Shown here: positions 6,541 to 14,335 of the stretch, one piece after another | Layout: the number at the start of each line of letters is the position of its first letter | How positions within the stretch are numbered: position 1 is the first letter of the stretch | NCBI GenBank assembly: GCA_964356545.1 | Contig: CAYHHX010000010.1 | Span: 1 to 18,452, forward strand | Length of the DNA: 18,452 nucleotides | Origin: JACPYG01 sp964356545 | GTDB lineage: Bacteria; Patescibacteriota; Minisyncoccia; Minisyncoccales; Staskawiczbacteraceae | Direction of reading: 5' to 3' | The notes under the pieces: model-generated | What the model was told of the DNA's origin: nothing | The model's database searches: none | Seen by the model: the letters and a program-made list of their open reading frames with translations, nothing else | Made by a program: the position numbers and the translations under genes

Positions 6541-8561
6541 ACATATCAATTTCCCCAAAGGGAAAGCAATTTCCAAAGTTTTCTCAATGGAAACAAATAT
6601 TTAGAATACTTAAAAAAGGAGAAAAAATAACACTTTTGATTTTTTCTGTTTTAGCTTTTGGGTCGTTGATTTTTCTTGTAACTAATTTTTATATTCAAAA
6701 TACAAAAGTCGTGCCAGCTGTGGGCGGCGCTTACGCAGAAGGGATTGTTGGACAACCAAGATTTATAAATCCTATTTATGGTGAAACTAATGATATTGAC
6801 CGAACTTTAATTGACCTTGTTTTTTCGGGCCTAATGGCTTATAACCAAAATGGTAAAATCGTAAAAGAATTAGTAGATGACTACAAAATTTCTAACGACG
6901 GTAAAATTTACTATTTTACATTAAAAGATAACGCTTTTTGGCAAGACGGAAAGCCCCTGACATCAGATGATGTAATTTTTACAATAAAAACAATACAAAA
7001 TTCAGACTATAAAAGCCCTCTAAGGGCCAATTGGATAGACGTTAATATAGAAAAAACATCTGACAAATCTTTTTCGTTTACATTAAAGAGCGCATATAAT
7101 TCTTTCTTGGAAAATACCACTATAAAAATAATTCCAAAACATATCTGGGAGAACATTTTACCTGAAAGTTTCGCTCTTTCTTCATACAACTTGCAGCCAA
7201 TTGGTTCTGGTCCTTATAGCTTTAAAAATTTAAAACAAACAGAAAGCGGTTTTATAAAAAATATTGACTTGGTGGCTAATCGTAAATATTACAATAAAAT
7301 TCCTTTTATATCTAATATCTCTTTCCAATTTTTCGAGAAAAAAGAAGATTTAATAAAAGCCGCTAATGCAAAAACAATCGACGGCTTTTCTTTAGCCGCC
7401 TTAGATAATAATGAAACTAAAAATGGAAAAGAAATTCGCCAAGGATGGACTCAAGATGAAAAATTTTCTACTTACTATTTATCTTTACCAAGATATTTCG
7501 CCGTATTTTTTAATACCCAAAAAACAAAACTATTTTCGGATATTAATTTGAGAAAAGCTTTAAATTATGCTATAGACAAAAATAAAATTATTGAAGAAAT
7601 AACATCTTCCACAGAAGATAGGGCTACAATTGTTAACTCCCCAATATTACCTGAATATTTTGGATATCAAGAGCCCAAAATAACTTATCAGTTTAGCACG
7701 GAAAAAGCCAATAATCTTTTAGATAAAACTGGTTTTAAAAGTAATGATTCAGGACAAAGAGAAAAAACATTAGATAAAAAACCGGCTTTCCAATTTAAAA
7801 ATTATCTTTCCATAAAGTCTAAAGGAAAAGATGTGACAGAACTCCAAGCTTGTTTAGCTCGCCTACCAAATGATAACTTTTCAAATCTCTTACAAGGAGA
7901 AACTAACGGAACATATGGAAAAGCAACTGAAAATACAGTAACTGAGTTTCAAAAAAAATATTTACCAAATGAAAACCCAACAGGAGAAGTAGGCAAAATG
8001 ACAAGAACAAAATTAAATGAACTCTGTATAACGCCTCAGGCAAATTCTCAACTTTTGCAATTTGCTATAGTTACAATAAACCAACCGCAGTTAGTAGAGG
8101 CGGCCAACCTTATAAAAGATTATTGGCAAAAAGTTGGAGTTACGACTCATATTACTGCTGTGGAAATTTCTGAGCTTAAGTCTATTATTAAAGAAAGAAA
8201 CTACGATGCTTTTTTATATGGAGAGGCGCTAGGAGCAGAACCCGATCTTTATCCTTTTTGGCACTCTTCGCAAAAAAATGACCCAGGACTTAATTTATCG
8301 GCATACGAAAATAAAGATGTTGATATTCTATTAAAAGATGCCAGAGAAACTCTAGACAACAACGAGAAACAAACAAAATATGAAAAACTACAAGATATTA
8401 TCATAGAAGACGCTCCCGCTCTATTTTTATACAACCCCGATTATGTCTATTGGGTTTCCGCAAAAATAAAAGGCATTGAAACAACCAAAATAGTTGACCC
8501 TGCAAAAAGATTCTCTAATATTACAAATTGGCACTTAAAAACTCGAAGAGTTTGGAAGTAA
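6534..8561 (+). CDS. Membrane-anchored peptide ABC-transporter solute-binding protein with embedded peptidoglycan-binding domain
   Basis: The 675 residues belong to solute-binding family 5 (oligopeptide/DppA-OppA type). An N-terminal basic segment is followed by a single transmembrane helix (about 32-53), with no lipobox Cys, so the protein is anchored by the helix. The binding-protein body runs from about 70 and shows family landmarks such as FWQDGKPLTSDDV (135-147), GSGPYSF (224-230) and NLRKALNYAIDK (338-349). Between about 424 and 498 it is interrupted by a peptidoglycan-binding-1-like domain: an LQACLARL helix, a GTYG turn (459-462), TENTVTEFQKKY and TGEVGKMTRTKLNELC. The body then resumes to the end. 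No permease or ATPase gene is adjacent. The start codon lies inside the right arm of the palindromic element, without a ribosome binding site; a stop lies just upstream in frame, so no longer form is likely. Confidence 0.88.
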   Translation: MSNISISPKGKQFPKFSQWKQIFRILKKGEKITLLIFSVLAFGSLIFLVTNFYIQNTKVVPAVGGAYAEGIVGQPRFINPIYGETNDIDRTLIDLVFSGLMAYNQNGKIVKELVDDYKISNDGKIYYFTLKDNAFWQDGKPLTSDDVIFTIKTIQNSDYKSPLRANWIDVNIEKTSDKSFSFTLKSAYNSFLENTTIKIIPKHIWENILPESFALSSYNLQPIGSGPYSFKNLKQTESGFIKNIDLVANRKYYNKIPFISNISFQFFEKKEDLIKAANAKTIDGFSLAALDNNETKNGKEIRQGWTQDEKFSTYYLSLPRYFAVFFNTQKTKLFSDINLRKALNYAIDKNKIIEEITSSTEDRATIVNSPILPEYFGYQEPKITYQFSTEKANNLLDKTGFKSNDSGQREKTLDKKPAFQFKNYLSIKSKGKDVTELQACLARLPNDNFSNLLQGETNGTYGKATENTVTEFQKKYLPNENPTGEVGKMTRTKLNELCITPQANSQLLQFAIVTINQPQLVEAANLIKDYWQKVGVTTHITAVEISELKSIIKERNYDAFLYGEALGAEPDLYPFWHSSQKNDPGLNLSAYENKDVDILLKDARETLDNNEKQTKYEKLQDIIIEDAPALFLYNPDYVYWVSAKIKGIETTKIVDPAKRFSNITNWHLKTRRVWK

Positions 8562-8591
8562 ATTCAACTTTTAAATAAAATAATTTTGCCA

Positions 8592-8674
8592 GCGGGCATG
8601 GCGAAACAGCAGACGCACAGACTTCAGAAGTCTGCGGGAGCAATCCTATGGAGGTGCAAATCCTCCTGCCCGCA
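8592..8674 (+). tRNA. tRNA-Leu(CAG)
   Basis: A complete class II cloverleaf can be drawn. The acceptor GCGGGCA (8592-8598) pairs perfectly with TGCCCGC (8667-8673). The D stem is GCG/CGC. The anticodon stem CAGAC/GTCTG encloses loop TTCAGAA, anticodon CAG. A long variable arm is GGGA-GCAA-TCCT, and the T stem is GGAGG/CCTCC. The discriminator is A, as required for leucine, and CCA is not encoded. Two oddities: the T loop reads TGCAAAT rather than TTC-R-A, and the D loop (AAACAGCAGA) has one G where the usual pair G18-G19 stands. A second, competing 3' end follows directly. Confidence 0.75.
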
Positions 8675-8676
8675 CA

Positions 8677-8740
8677 TGGGTTCGCCCCGTCATTCGACGG
8701 GGCGCCCTATCGAATGATAGGGCGACTCCCACCCGCGGCA
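8677..8740 (+). other. Second tRNA T-arm plus acceptor 3' strand, split by two hairpins
   Basis: TGGG-TTC (8677-8683) and GACT-CCCA (8724-8731) form a canonical T arm with loop TTCGACT once the 40 bases between them are removed. It is followed by CCCGCGGCA (8732-8740), like an acceptor 3' strand plus discriminator A. This strand can pair, with bulges, to 8588-8601 at the 5' end of the upstream tRNA-Leu. It may be the remnant of a second tRNA-Leu or part of a remodelled one. Confidence 0.5.
8684..8723 (+). repeat. Tandem pair of perfect 8-bp hairpins with complementary loops
   Basis: Hairpin one is GCCCCGTC (8684-8691), loop ATTC, GACGGGGC (8696-8703). Hairpin two follows with no spacer: GCCCTATC (8704-8711), loop GAAT, GATAGGGC (8716-8723). 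The loops are reverse complements, and the match extends to eight bases (TCATTCGA and TCGAATGA), so loop kissing or an alternative long stem is possible. Confidence 0.8.
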
Positions 8741-8748
8741 CAAAAAAT

Positions 8749-9759
8749 ATGGAAAAAACTAAAATTGCTTTTTTTGAAATAGAATCATGGGAAAAGAATT
8801 ATTTACAATCTCAACTAAGTGGTTTTGATTTAGTGTTTTTTGAAGAAAAATTAAATGAAGATAATTTAAAAGATATAAAAGATATCAATATTTTATCTCC
8901 TTTTATTTATTCTACCATTGATAAAAAAATTATTAGTTCTCTAAAATCTTTAAAATATATAGCAACCCGCTCAACTGGTTTTAATCATATTGATTTAAAA
9001 GTTTGTAGGAAAAATAATATTGTAGTTTCTAATGTGCCAACTTATGGTGAAAACACTGTGGCTGAACATACTTTTGCTTTAATTTTAGCTTTATCAAGAA
9101 AAATTTACTCTTCTTTGGAAAGAACAAAAAAAGATGATTTCTCTATGGAAGGATTAACTGGTTTTGATTTAAAAGGAAAAATTTTGGGAGTGGTAGGAGT
9201 TGGTAATATAGGAAAACATGTGATAAGAATTGCTAAAGGATTTGGAATGCAAATTTTGGCCTATGATATTAAAAAAGACCAAAAATTAGCTAAAAAAATG
9301 GGTTTTAAATATGTGACCATTAATTACCTGTTTAAAAATTCCGATATCACAACCCTTCACTTGCCATACAACAAATCAACTCATCACTTAATAAATAAAG
9401 AAAATCTAAAATTATTTAAAAAAAATTCTTATTTAATAAACACATCTAGGGGCGGAATCTGTGACACTACGGCTTTATTGCAAGGACTAAAAGACAAAAC
9501 TTTTACCGGCCTAGGTCTAGATGTTTTAGAAGAAGAATCTTTTATCAAAGAAGAAAGAGAGATTATAACTCCTAATTTTTCAAAAAAAAGTGATTTAAAA
9601 ACAATTCTTGAAAACCATATTTTAATTAATCAACCAGATGTTATTGTTACTCCGCATAATGCTTTTAATAGCAAAGAGGCATTAATAAGAATTTTAGACA
9701 CAACAATTGAAAATATAAAATCGTTCTCAAAAAATAAATTAATTAATTTAATCAAATGA
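8749..9759 (+). CDS. D-isomer-specific 2-hydroxyacid dehydrogenase (D-lactate dehydrogenase-like)
   Basis: Predicted cytoplasmic NAD-dependent oxidoreductase interconverting a 2-keto acid and a D-2-hydroxy acid, probably pyruvate and D-lactate. The 336 residues match the family length. Substrate-domain signature ATRSTGFNHID (72-82) and NVPTYGENTVAEH (95-107) resemble fermentative D-LDH. The Rossmann nucleotide fold has GVGNIG (150-155), with Asp173 at the end of the second strand favouring NAD. Catalytic residues of the family are visible as Arg234 (NTSRGG), an acidic residue in LDVLEEE (257-263) and His303 (TPHNAF). It starts nine bases after the tRNA-3'-like segment, with no ribosome binding site, and its TGA stop overlaps the RNase J start (ATGA). 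The exact substrate is not determined by sequence. Confidence 0.88.
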   Translation: MEKTKIAFFEIESWEKNYLQSQLSGFDLVFFEEKLNEDNLKDIKDINILSPFIYSTIDKKIISSLKSLKYIATRSTGFNHIDLKVCRKNNIVVSNVPTYGENTVAEHTFALILALSRKIYSSLERTKKDDFSMEGLTGFDLKGKILGVVGVGNIGKHVIRIAKGFGMQILAYDIKKDQKLAKKMGFKYVTINYLFKNSDITTLHLPYNKSTHHLINKENLKLFKKNSYLINTSRGGICDTTALLQGLKDKTFTGLGLDVLEEESFIKEEREIITPNFSKKSDLKTILENHILINQPDVIVTPHNAFNSKEALIRILDTTIENIKSFSKNKLINLIK

Positions 9760-11444
9760 TACAATACAAAGAAAATAAAACGGAAAATAGTTTAAGAATT
9801 ATTCCTCTTGGAGGATGCGAAGAAGTTGGAAGAAACATGACTGTCTTTGAATATGGGCAAGATATTATAATTTTAGACATGGGATTACAATTTCCCGAAG
9901 AAGATATGCCAGGTATTGATTATGTAATTCCTAATTCGGAATACTTAAAAGGCAAAGAACAAAATATCAAAGCTGTTGTTTTTTCGCATGGGCATCTTGA
10001 CCATATTGGAGCGGCTCCAATATTACTAAAAAAACTTGGTAATCCTCAAATTATAGGAAGACCGCTAACAATAGAAATGGTAAAACACCGCGTAGAAGAT
10101 TTCGAAAGAAATAGTTCAAAGAAATTAAAAACTATTTATATAAAAGATATTCAAGATAAAATTAATTTGGGGAGTTTTACTTTAAGTTTTTTTCAAATTG
10201 ACCACACAATTATGGACGCAGTTGGAGTTATAATAGAAACTCCTGTGGCAACAGTTATACATCCAGGCGACTGGACTCTTGAAAAAACAGGCGGCAAGGT
10301 TATTACATATACTCATTTGGCAAAATTACCACGACCAACAATTTTAATGCTTGAAGCTCTGGGATCTACGGTTTCAAAAGTACCAGTAACTCAGGAAGAA
10401 ATGTTAAATAATCTTTATCAATTAATATCAAAAGCTCCTGGTAGAACTATCATTGCCACTTTTTCTTCTCAGATTGAGAGAATAAAACAAATTATAGAAT
10501 ACGCGGCTCAAACAAACAGAAAGGTTGCGCTAGATGGCTTCTCAATGAAATTAAACGTTGAAATTGCAACAAAATTGGGCTACGTAAAAATACCCAAAGG
10601 AGTTATAATTACAATAGATAAAGCTCGTGATTATCCAGATAATAAGGTAATTGTAATTTGTACTGGGGCGCAAGGAGAAGAAATGGCCGCTCTTTCAAGA
10701 ATTGTTGCGGGGAATCATAAGTTTATAAAACTAAAAAAAGAAGATACTGTAATCTTTTCTTCTTCTGTAATTCCTGGCAATGAAAGAACAGTACAAAGAT
10801 TAAAAGATAACATGTACAGACAATCTGATAATGTGTATCACTCAGATATTATAGATGTACACATTTCAGGTCACAGTAATATAGAGGGAATAAAACAAAT
10901 GTTAAGAGACATCGAGCCAGATTATTTTATTCCAGTGTATGGCAACCACTATATGTTAAAAGAAGGCGCCAGAATTGCCCATGGTCTTAAATATTCAAAG
11001 GATAAGGTTTTTGTGCCAGATAATGGCTCTATTATAAAATTTTCTAGCGATAAGGCAGAAATATTAAAAGAGAAAGCTCCTTCAAATTATGTTTTTGTTG
11101 ATGGGCTTGGCGTAGGAGATGTTGGAGAAATAGTTTTAAGAGACCGCCAAATGCTGGCTGAAGATGGAATGTTTGTAATTGTTGCTATCATAGACAGAAC
11201 AACAGGTAAAGTAAGAGGTTCACCCGATATTATTTCTCGTGGATTTGTGTACTTAAGAGAATCAAAAGATTTATTATCGCAAACCCGTAAAAAAGTTATT
11301 GAAATTGTAAATAAAACAGCCGGACATGGCGGGGCAGTTAACTGGATTTATGTTAAAGACGAATTAAGAAATAAAATCGGCGACTTTTTACACACCAAAA
11401 CAGAAAGAAGGCCAATGGTATTACCAGTGGTAATAGAAGTATAA
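9756..11444 (+). CDS. rnj: Ribonuclease J (metallo-beta-lactamase / beta-CASP)
   Basis: RNase J has endonuclease and 5'-3' exonuclease activity in mRNA turnover and rRNA maturation and acts in the cytoplasm with two metal ions. The 562 residues are typical. The N-terminal beta-lactamase domain opens with RIIPLGGCEEVGRN (14-27) and holds the metal motif HGHLDH at 78-83; further metal-site His residues are in DHTIMDAVG and HPGDW. The beta-CASP domain includes the ISGHSN motif and PVYGNHYM, followed by the C-terminal domain. The ATG overlaps the dehydrogenase stop by one ATGA, implying translational coupling. There is no visible Shine-Dalgarno sequence. A perfect ATTACC-AGT-GGTAAT inverted repeat lies in its last codons (11420-11434). 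Confidence 0.95.
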   Translation: MIQYKENKTENSLRIIPLGGCEEVGRNMTVFEYGQDIIILDMGLQFPEEDMPGIDYVIPNSEYLKGKEQNIKAVVFSHGHLDHIGAAPILLKKLGNPQIIGRPLTIEMVKHRVEDFERNSSKKLKTIYIKDIQDKINLGSFTLSFFQIDHTIMDAVGVIIETPVATVIHPGDWTLEKTGGKVITYTHLAKLPRPTILMLEALGSTVSKVPVTQEEMLNNLYQLISKAPGRTIIATFSSQIERIKQIIEYAAQTNRKVALDGFSMKLNVEIATKLGYVKIPKGVIITIDKARDYPDNKVIVICTGAQGEEMAALSRIVAGNHKFIKLKKEDTVIFSSSVIPGNERTVQRLKDNMYRQSDNVYHSDIIDVHISGHSNIEGIKQMLRDIEPDYFIPVYGNHYMLKEGARIAHGLKYSKDKVFVPDNGSIIKFSSDKAEILKEKAPSNYVFVDGLGVGDVGEIVLRDRQMLAEDGMFVIVAIIDRTTGKVRGSPDIISRGFVYLRESKDLLSQTRKKVIEIVNKTAGHGGAVNWIYVKDELRNKIGDFLHTKTERRPMVLPVVIEV

Positions 11445-11475
11445 TTTAAAATATAATAAGCATACAAAAAAAATC

Positions 11476-12453
11476 ATGAGAATTTTTAGCGGCATTAGGC
11501 CAACCGGCGATATACATATTGGAAATTATTTGGGAGCAATAAAGCAGTGGGTTGAACTTCAAGAAAAAAATGAATGCGTTTTTTGCATTGTAGATTTGCA
11601 TGCCATTACCACTCCCTATAAGTCCGAAGAAATGCAAAAAAATATTTTTGAAGCCACCATTACTTATTTGGCTGCAGGAATAAACCCCGAAAAATCCATT
11701 ATATTTACTCAATCTCAAGTTAAAGAACATACCGAACTATCTTGGCTTTTAAATACAATAACGCCGATGGGAGAACTTCAAAGGATGACTCAATTCAAAG
11801 AAAAAATAAAAAAACATCCAGAATATGTTAATGCTGGCTTATTTAATTATCCTGTTTTAATGGCTGCTGACATTCTTTTATATAAAACCCAAGCTGTGCC
11901 AGTTGGCAAAGACCAAGAACAACATGTAGAACTCGCTCGCTCAATTGCTAAAAAGTTTAATCAAAAATTTGGCGAAACTTTTACAGAACCAAAATCAATA
12001 CTCTCAAAAGAAGGGGCTAAAATAATGAGCTTAGTTGACCCAAAAAAGAAAATGTCAAAATCAGATGATTCTAAAAGCTATATCTCTTTATTTGACACAC
12101 CAGAAGATATACAGAAAAAAATAATGTCGGCTACAACTGACTCTGGTAAAGATATAATTTACAATATTACAAAAAAACCGGGCATTTCTAATCTTCTTAT
12201 AATTTACAGCCTACTAACCGATAAAACAACTCAAGAAATTGAAAAAGAATTTAAGAAAAAAAGTTACAGTGAATTTAAAAAATCTTTGGCAAAAGTTGTC
12301 ATAGACTATTTAGAACCTTTCCGCAGAAAACAAAAAGAACTTTTATTGAGAGATGTTTATGTAAAAGAAATTTTAAACAAAGGTAAAGCAAGAGCAGAAA
12401 GCATTGCCCAAACAACAATCCAAGAAGTCCACAAAAAGATGGGGCTGGTTTAA
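11476..12453 (+). CDS. trpS: Tryptophanyl-tRNA synthetase
   Basis: Class I aminoacyl-tRNA synthetase that charges tRNA-Trp. The 325 residues are typical of bacterial TrpRS. The sequence opens with FSGIRPTGDIHIGNYLGA (4-21), which holds the HIGH-type motif HIGN at 14-17. ADILLYKTQAVPVGKDQEQH (131-150) is the conserved tryptophan-binding core, and KMSKS is intact at 192-196. The C-terminal helix ending in KARAESIAQTTIQEVHKKMG is the usual family end. It lies 31 bases after RNase J on the same strand and probably belongs to the same transcript. It converges on the phosphohexomutase gene with only 17 bases between the two stops and no convincing terminator there. Confidence 0.97.
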   Translation: MRIFSGIRPTGDIHIGNYLGAIKQWVELQEKNECVFCIVDLHAITTPYKSEEMQKNIFEATITYLAAGINPEKSIIFTQSQVKEHTELSWLLNTITPMGELQRMTQFKEKIKKHPEYVNAGLFNYPVLMAADILLYKTQAVPVGKDQEQHVELARSIAKKFNQKFGETFTEPKSILSKEGAKIMSLVDPKKKMSKSDDSKSYISLFDTPEDIQKKIMSATTDSGKDIIYNITKKPGISNLLIIYSLLTDKTTQEIEKEFKKKSYSEFKKSLAKVVIDYLEPFRRKQKELLLRDVYVKEILNKGKARAESIAQTTIQEVHKKMGLV

Positions 12454-12470
12454 TTTATCTAAGAACAAAT

Positions 12471-13805
12471 TTAGTTATTTATAAAACTTTTTAATTCTTT
12501 TTGTTTTTCTTCCAATAGATCTCTTGTGTCTGCCTCGATGGTCAGTCTTAATAAAGGCTCTGTTTGCGAAGCTCTGACATTAAACCACCAGCTCTTATAC
12601 TCAACTGTTATGCCGTCTAAGTAATCTTGTTTTCCGTCTGCATATTTTTCTTTTATCTTATTTAGTACTTCTTCTTTATTTACAATTTCAAAATTAATTT
12701 CAGAAGACTTGGCATAAAGAGACATCTCTTGTACTATTTCTGAAACTTTTTTATGTTCTTGTGAAATTATTTGTAATAAAATTAAAAATCCTATCATGCC
12801 AGAATCCAAATAGTAGTTATCTCGAAAGCAATAATGACCCGATAATTCTCCGCCCATAATTCCGTTATTTTTTAATAAGCCCTCTCTCACATTAACAAAG
12901 CCAACTTTAGTTCTAATAGTTTTTCCTCCCCATTTTTTAATAAGTTCTGGCACGGTTTTTGAACAAATTGCATTATAGGCTATAGTAGAACCCTGATTTT
13001 TTTGTAAAAAGTATTTAGCTAAAAGTAAAAGAACGATATCGGCTTTAACCAGCCATCCGTTTTCATCTACCAAGAAAATTCTATCTGCGTCGCCATCAAA
13101 AATAAAACCGAAATCAGCATTCTCTTTTTCTATTTCTTTCTTAACTTGGTCTGTTGATCCTGGCAATAATGGGTTTGGACTATGATTTGGAAAAGCCCCA
13201 TCTGGCTCGTAATTTAAAAGAAATATTTTAGCTGGTAATTTATTTCCAATTTTTGCAACAGCTAATCCTGCCACACCGTTTGAAGCGTCAACAGCTATCT
13301 TAAAAGGTTTTATTTTATCTAAATTAACAAAAGAGAGAATATGGTTTATATAATCTTGCCATATGTCTTTTTGCGCTATTAAGCCTTTTGTAATATCATT
13401 TTTAAAGTTTCCAGCCTCCACTATAGATTGCAAATCTATTCCTTTAATTACTTCTATGTTATTTCCACTTTTTTTAAGCATCTTAAAACCATTATATTCT
13501 TTTGGGTTATGACTAGCTGTAATCATAATACCCGCATCAAAATCATAGAATCCCACACCAAAATAAAGGCATTCTGTGGGAACTTGCCCTAAATTATAAA
13601 CATTAGCGCCCTCTTCTGTAATGCCTTTCACGAGACTATCAAATAGTACCGGGGAAGAAATACGGGCATCATAGCCTACGGCCACTTTTTTGGCACCAGT
13701 ATGCCTAACAAACCCTCTGCCTATTTTGTAGGCAGAATCTTCATTTAATTGGTCGGGATAAACTCCCCTTATGTCGTAAGATTTAAAAATTGTTGAATCA
13801 ATCAT
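12471..13805 (-). CDS. Phosphomannomutase / phosphoglucomutase
   Basis: Alpha-D-phosphohexomutase interconverting hexose 1- and 6-phosphates, feeding nucleotide-sugar and envelope-glycan synthesis. The 444 residues fit the family. All four active-site loops are present: the phosphoserine loop TASHNP with Ser98 (96-101), the Mg loop DGDADR (237-242), the sugar-specificity loop GGELSGH (318-324), and the phosphate-binding RASQTEP (411-417). GE-SGH is the form found in enzymes acting on both mannose and glucose phosphates, so dual activity is likely but not proved. Its ATG follows a -10 box by six bases, suggesting a leaderless mRNA. The promoter is back-to-back with that of rpsF. Confidence 0.93.
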   Translation of the reverse strand: MIDSTIFKSYDIRGVYPDQLNEDSAYKIGRGFVRHTGAKKVAVGYDARISSPVLFDSLVKGITEEGANVYNLGQVPTECLYFGVGFYDFDAGIMITASHNPKEYNGFKMLKKSGNNIEVIKGIDLQSIVEAGNFKNDITKGLIAQKDIWQDYINHILSFVNLDKIKPFKIAVDASNGVAGLAVAKIGNKLPAKIFLLNYEPDGAFPNHSPNPLLPGSTDQVKKEIEKENADFGFIFDGDADRIFLVDENGWLVKADIVLLLLAKYFLQKNQGSTIAYNAICSKTVPELIKKWGGKTIRTKVGFVNVREGLLKNNGIMGGELSGHYCFRDNYYLDSGMIGFLILLQIISQEHKKVSEIVQEMSLYAKSSEINFEIVNKEEVLNKIKEKYADGKQDYLDGITVEYKSWWFNVRASQTEPLLRLTIEADTRDLLEEKQKELKSFINN

Positions 13806-13811
13806 ATATAA

Positions 13812-13840
13812 ATAATACAGCAGAATACTTGATTTTTCAA
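13812..13840 (-). promoter_or_regulatory. Phosphohexomutase promoter (leaderless)
   Basis: TTGAAA (13840-13835), a 17-base spacer and TATTAT (13817-13812) on the minus strand. Six bases separate the -10 from the ATG at 13805, so transcription should begin at or beside the start codon. The -35 directly abuts that of the rpsF promoter on the other strand. Confidence 0.65.
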
Positions 13841-13857
13841 TAGTTATTTGCTATCAT
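13829..13857 (+). promoter_or_regulatory. rpsF-ssb-rpsR promoter
   Basis: TTGATT (13829-13834), a 17-base spacer and TATCAT (13852-13857); predicted start near 13864, leaving a leader of about 12 bases before the rpsF ATG. Together with the opposing -35 it forms the palindrome TTGA-TTTT-TCAA. Confidence 0.5.
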
Positions 13858-13876
13858 ACAAGCACAATATACTTAT

Positions 13877-14326
13877 ATGAAACCATACGAATTAACATAC
13901 ATAATTTCTTCGGAACTAACCACTGGAGAAGCTGAGGCAAAAACAAAAAGTATTGAATCTCTTATCCAAGGCAAAGAAGGGATAGTTTTAAGATCTGAAA
14001 AACCAATTCCCAGAACATTAGCTTATAATATAAAAAAACAATCTTCTGGTTTTTTTGGTGTTTTGGAATTTCAATTAGAACCAGAACATCTTGGTGAGCT
14101 AAAGGAAAAAATACAAAAAGATGATAAAATTATTCGCCATATGTTTTTGATAAATAACCCTGTAAAAATACAAAAAGAAAGAAGAACAAGAAAAGAACCG
14201 CTAATATCAGATGAAGCATTTAGTGCCGTTGGAACTATAAAAGAAGAGGGAAAAGAGAAAAAAATAAGTAAAAAAGTTGAATTAGAAGAAATTGAGAAAG
14301 AATTAGAAGAAATTTTAAGCGAGTAA
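13877..14326 (+). CDS. rpsF: Ribosomal protein bS6
   Basis: Small-subunit ribosomal protein that binds 16S rRNA together with bS18. The first 95 or so residues give the bS6 fold: an opening MKPYELTYIIS, then IPRTLAYNIKKQSSGFFGVLEFQL in the middle and IIRHMFLINNP (85-95) near the end. The 149-residue length exceeds the usual 95-130 because of a highly charged Lys/Glu-rich tail (about 97-149), which is common in this family but unusually long here. It leads the conserved rpsF-ssb-rpsR cluster; ssb follows after nine bases. The ATG lies about 12 bases from the predicted transcription start, with no Shine-Dalgarno sequence. Confidence 0.95.
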   Translation: MKPYELTYIISSELTTGEAEAKTKSIESLIQGKEGIVLRSEKPIPRTLAYNIKKQSSGFFGVLEFQLEPEHLGELKEKIQKDDKIIRHMFLINNPVKIQKERRTRKEPLISDEAFSAVGTIKEEGKEKKISKKVELEEIEKELEEILSE

Positions 14327-14335
14327 AAAATCTAT

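Noticed and set aside
11440..11457. trpS promoter with TATAAT boxes
   Set aside because: Two TATAAT sequences occur but neither has a credible -35 or an extended -10; such boxes are frequent by chance in AT-rich DNA.
12454..12470. Terminator between trpS and the phosphohexomutase gene
   Set aside because: Only CTAA/TTTAG can pair in the 17-base gap; too weak to support a terminator.
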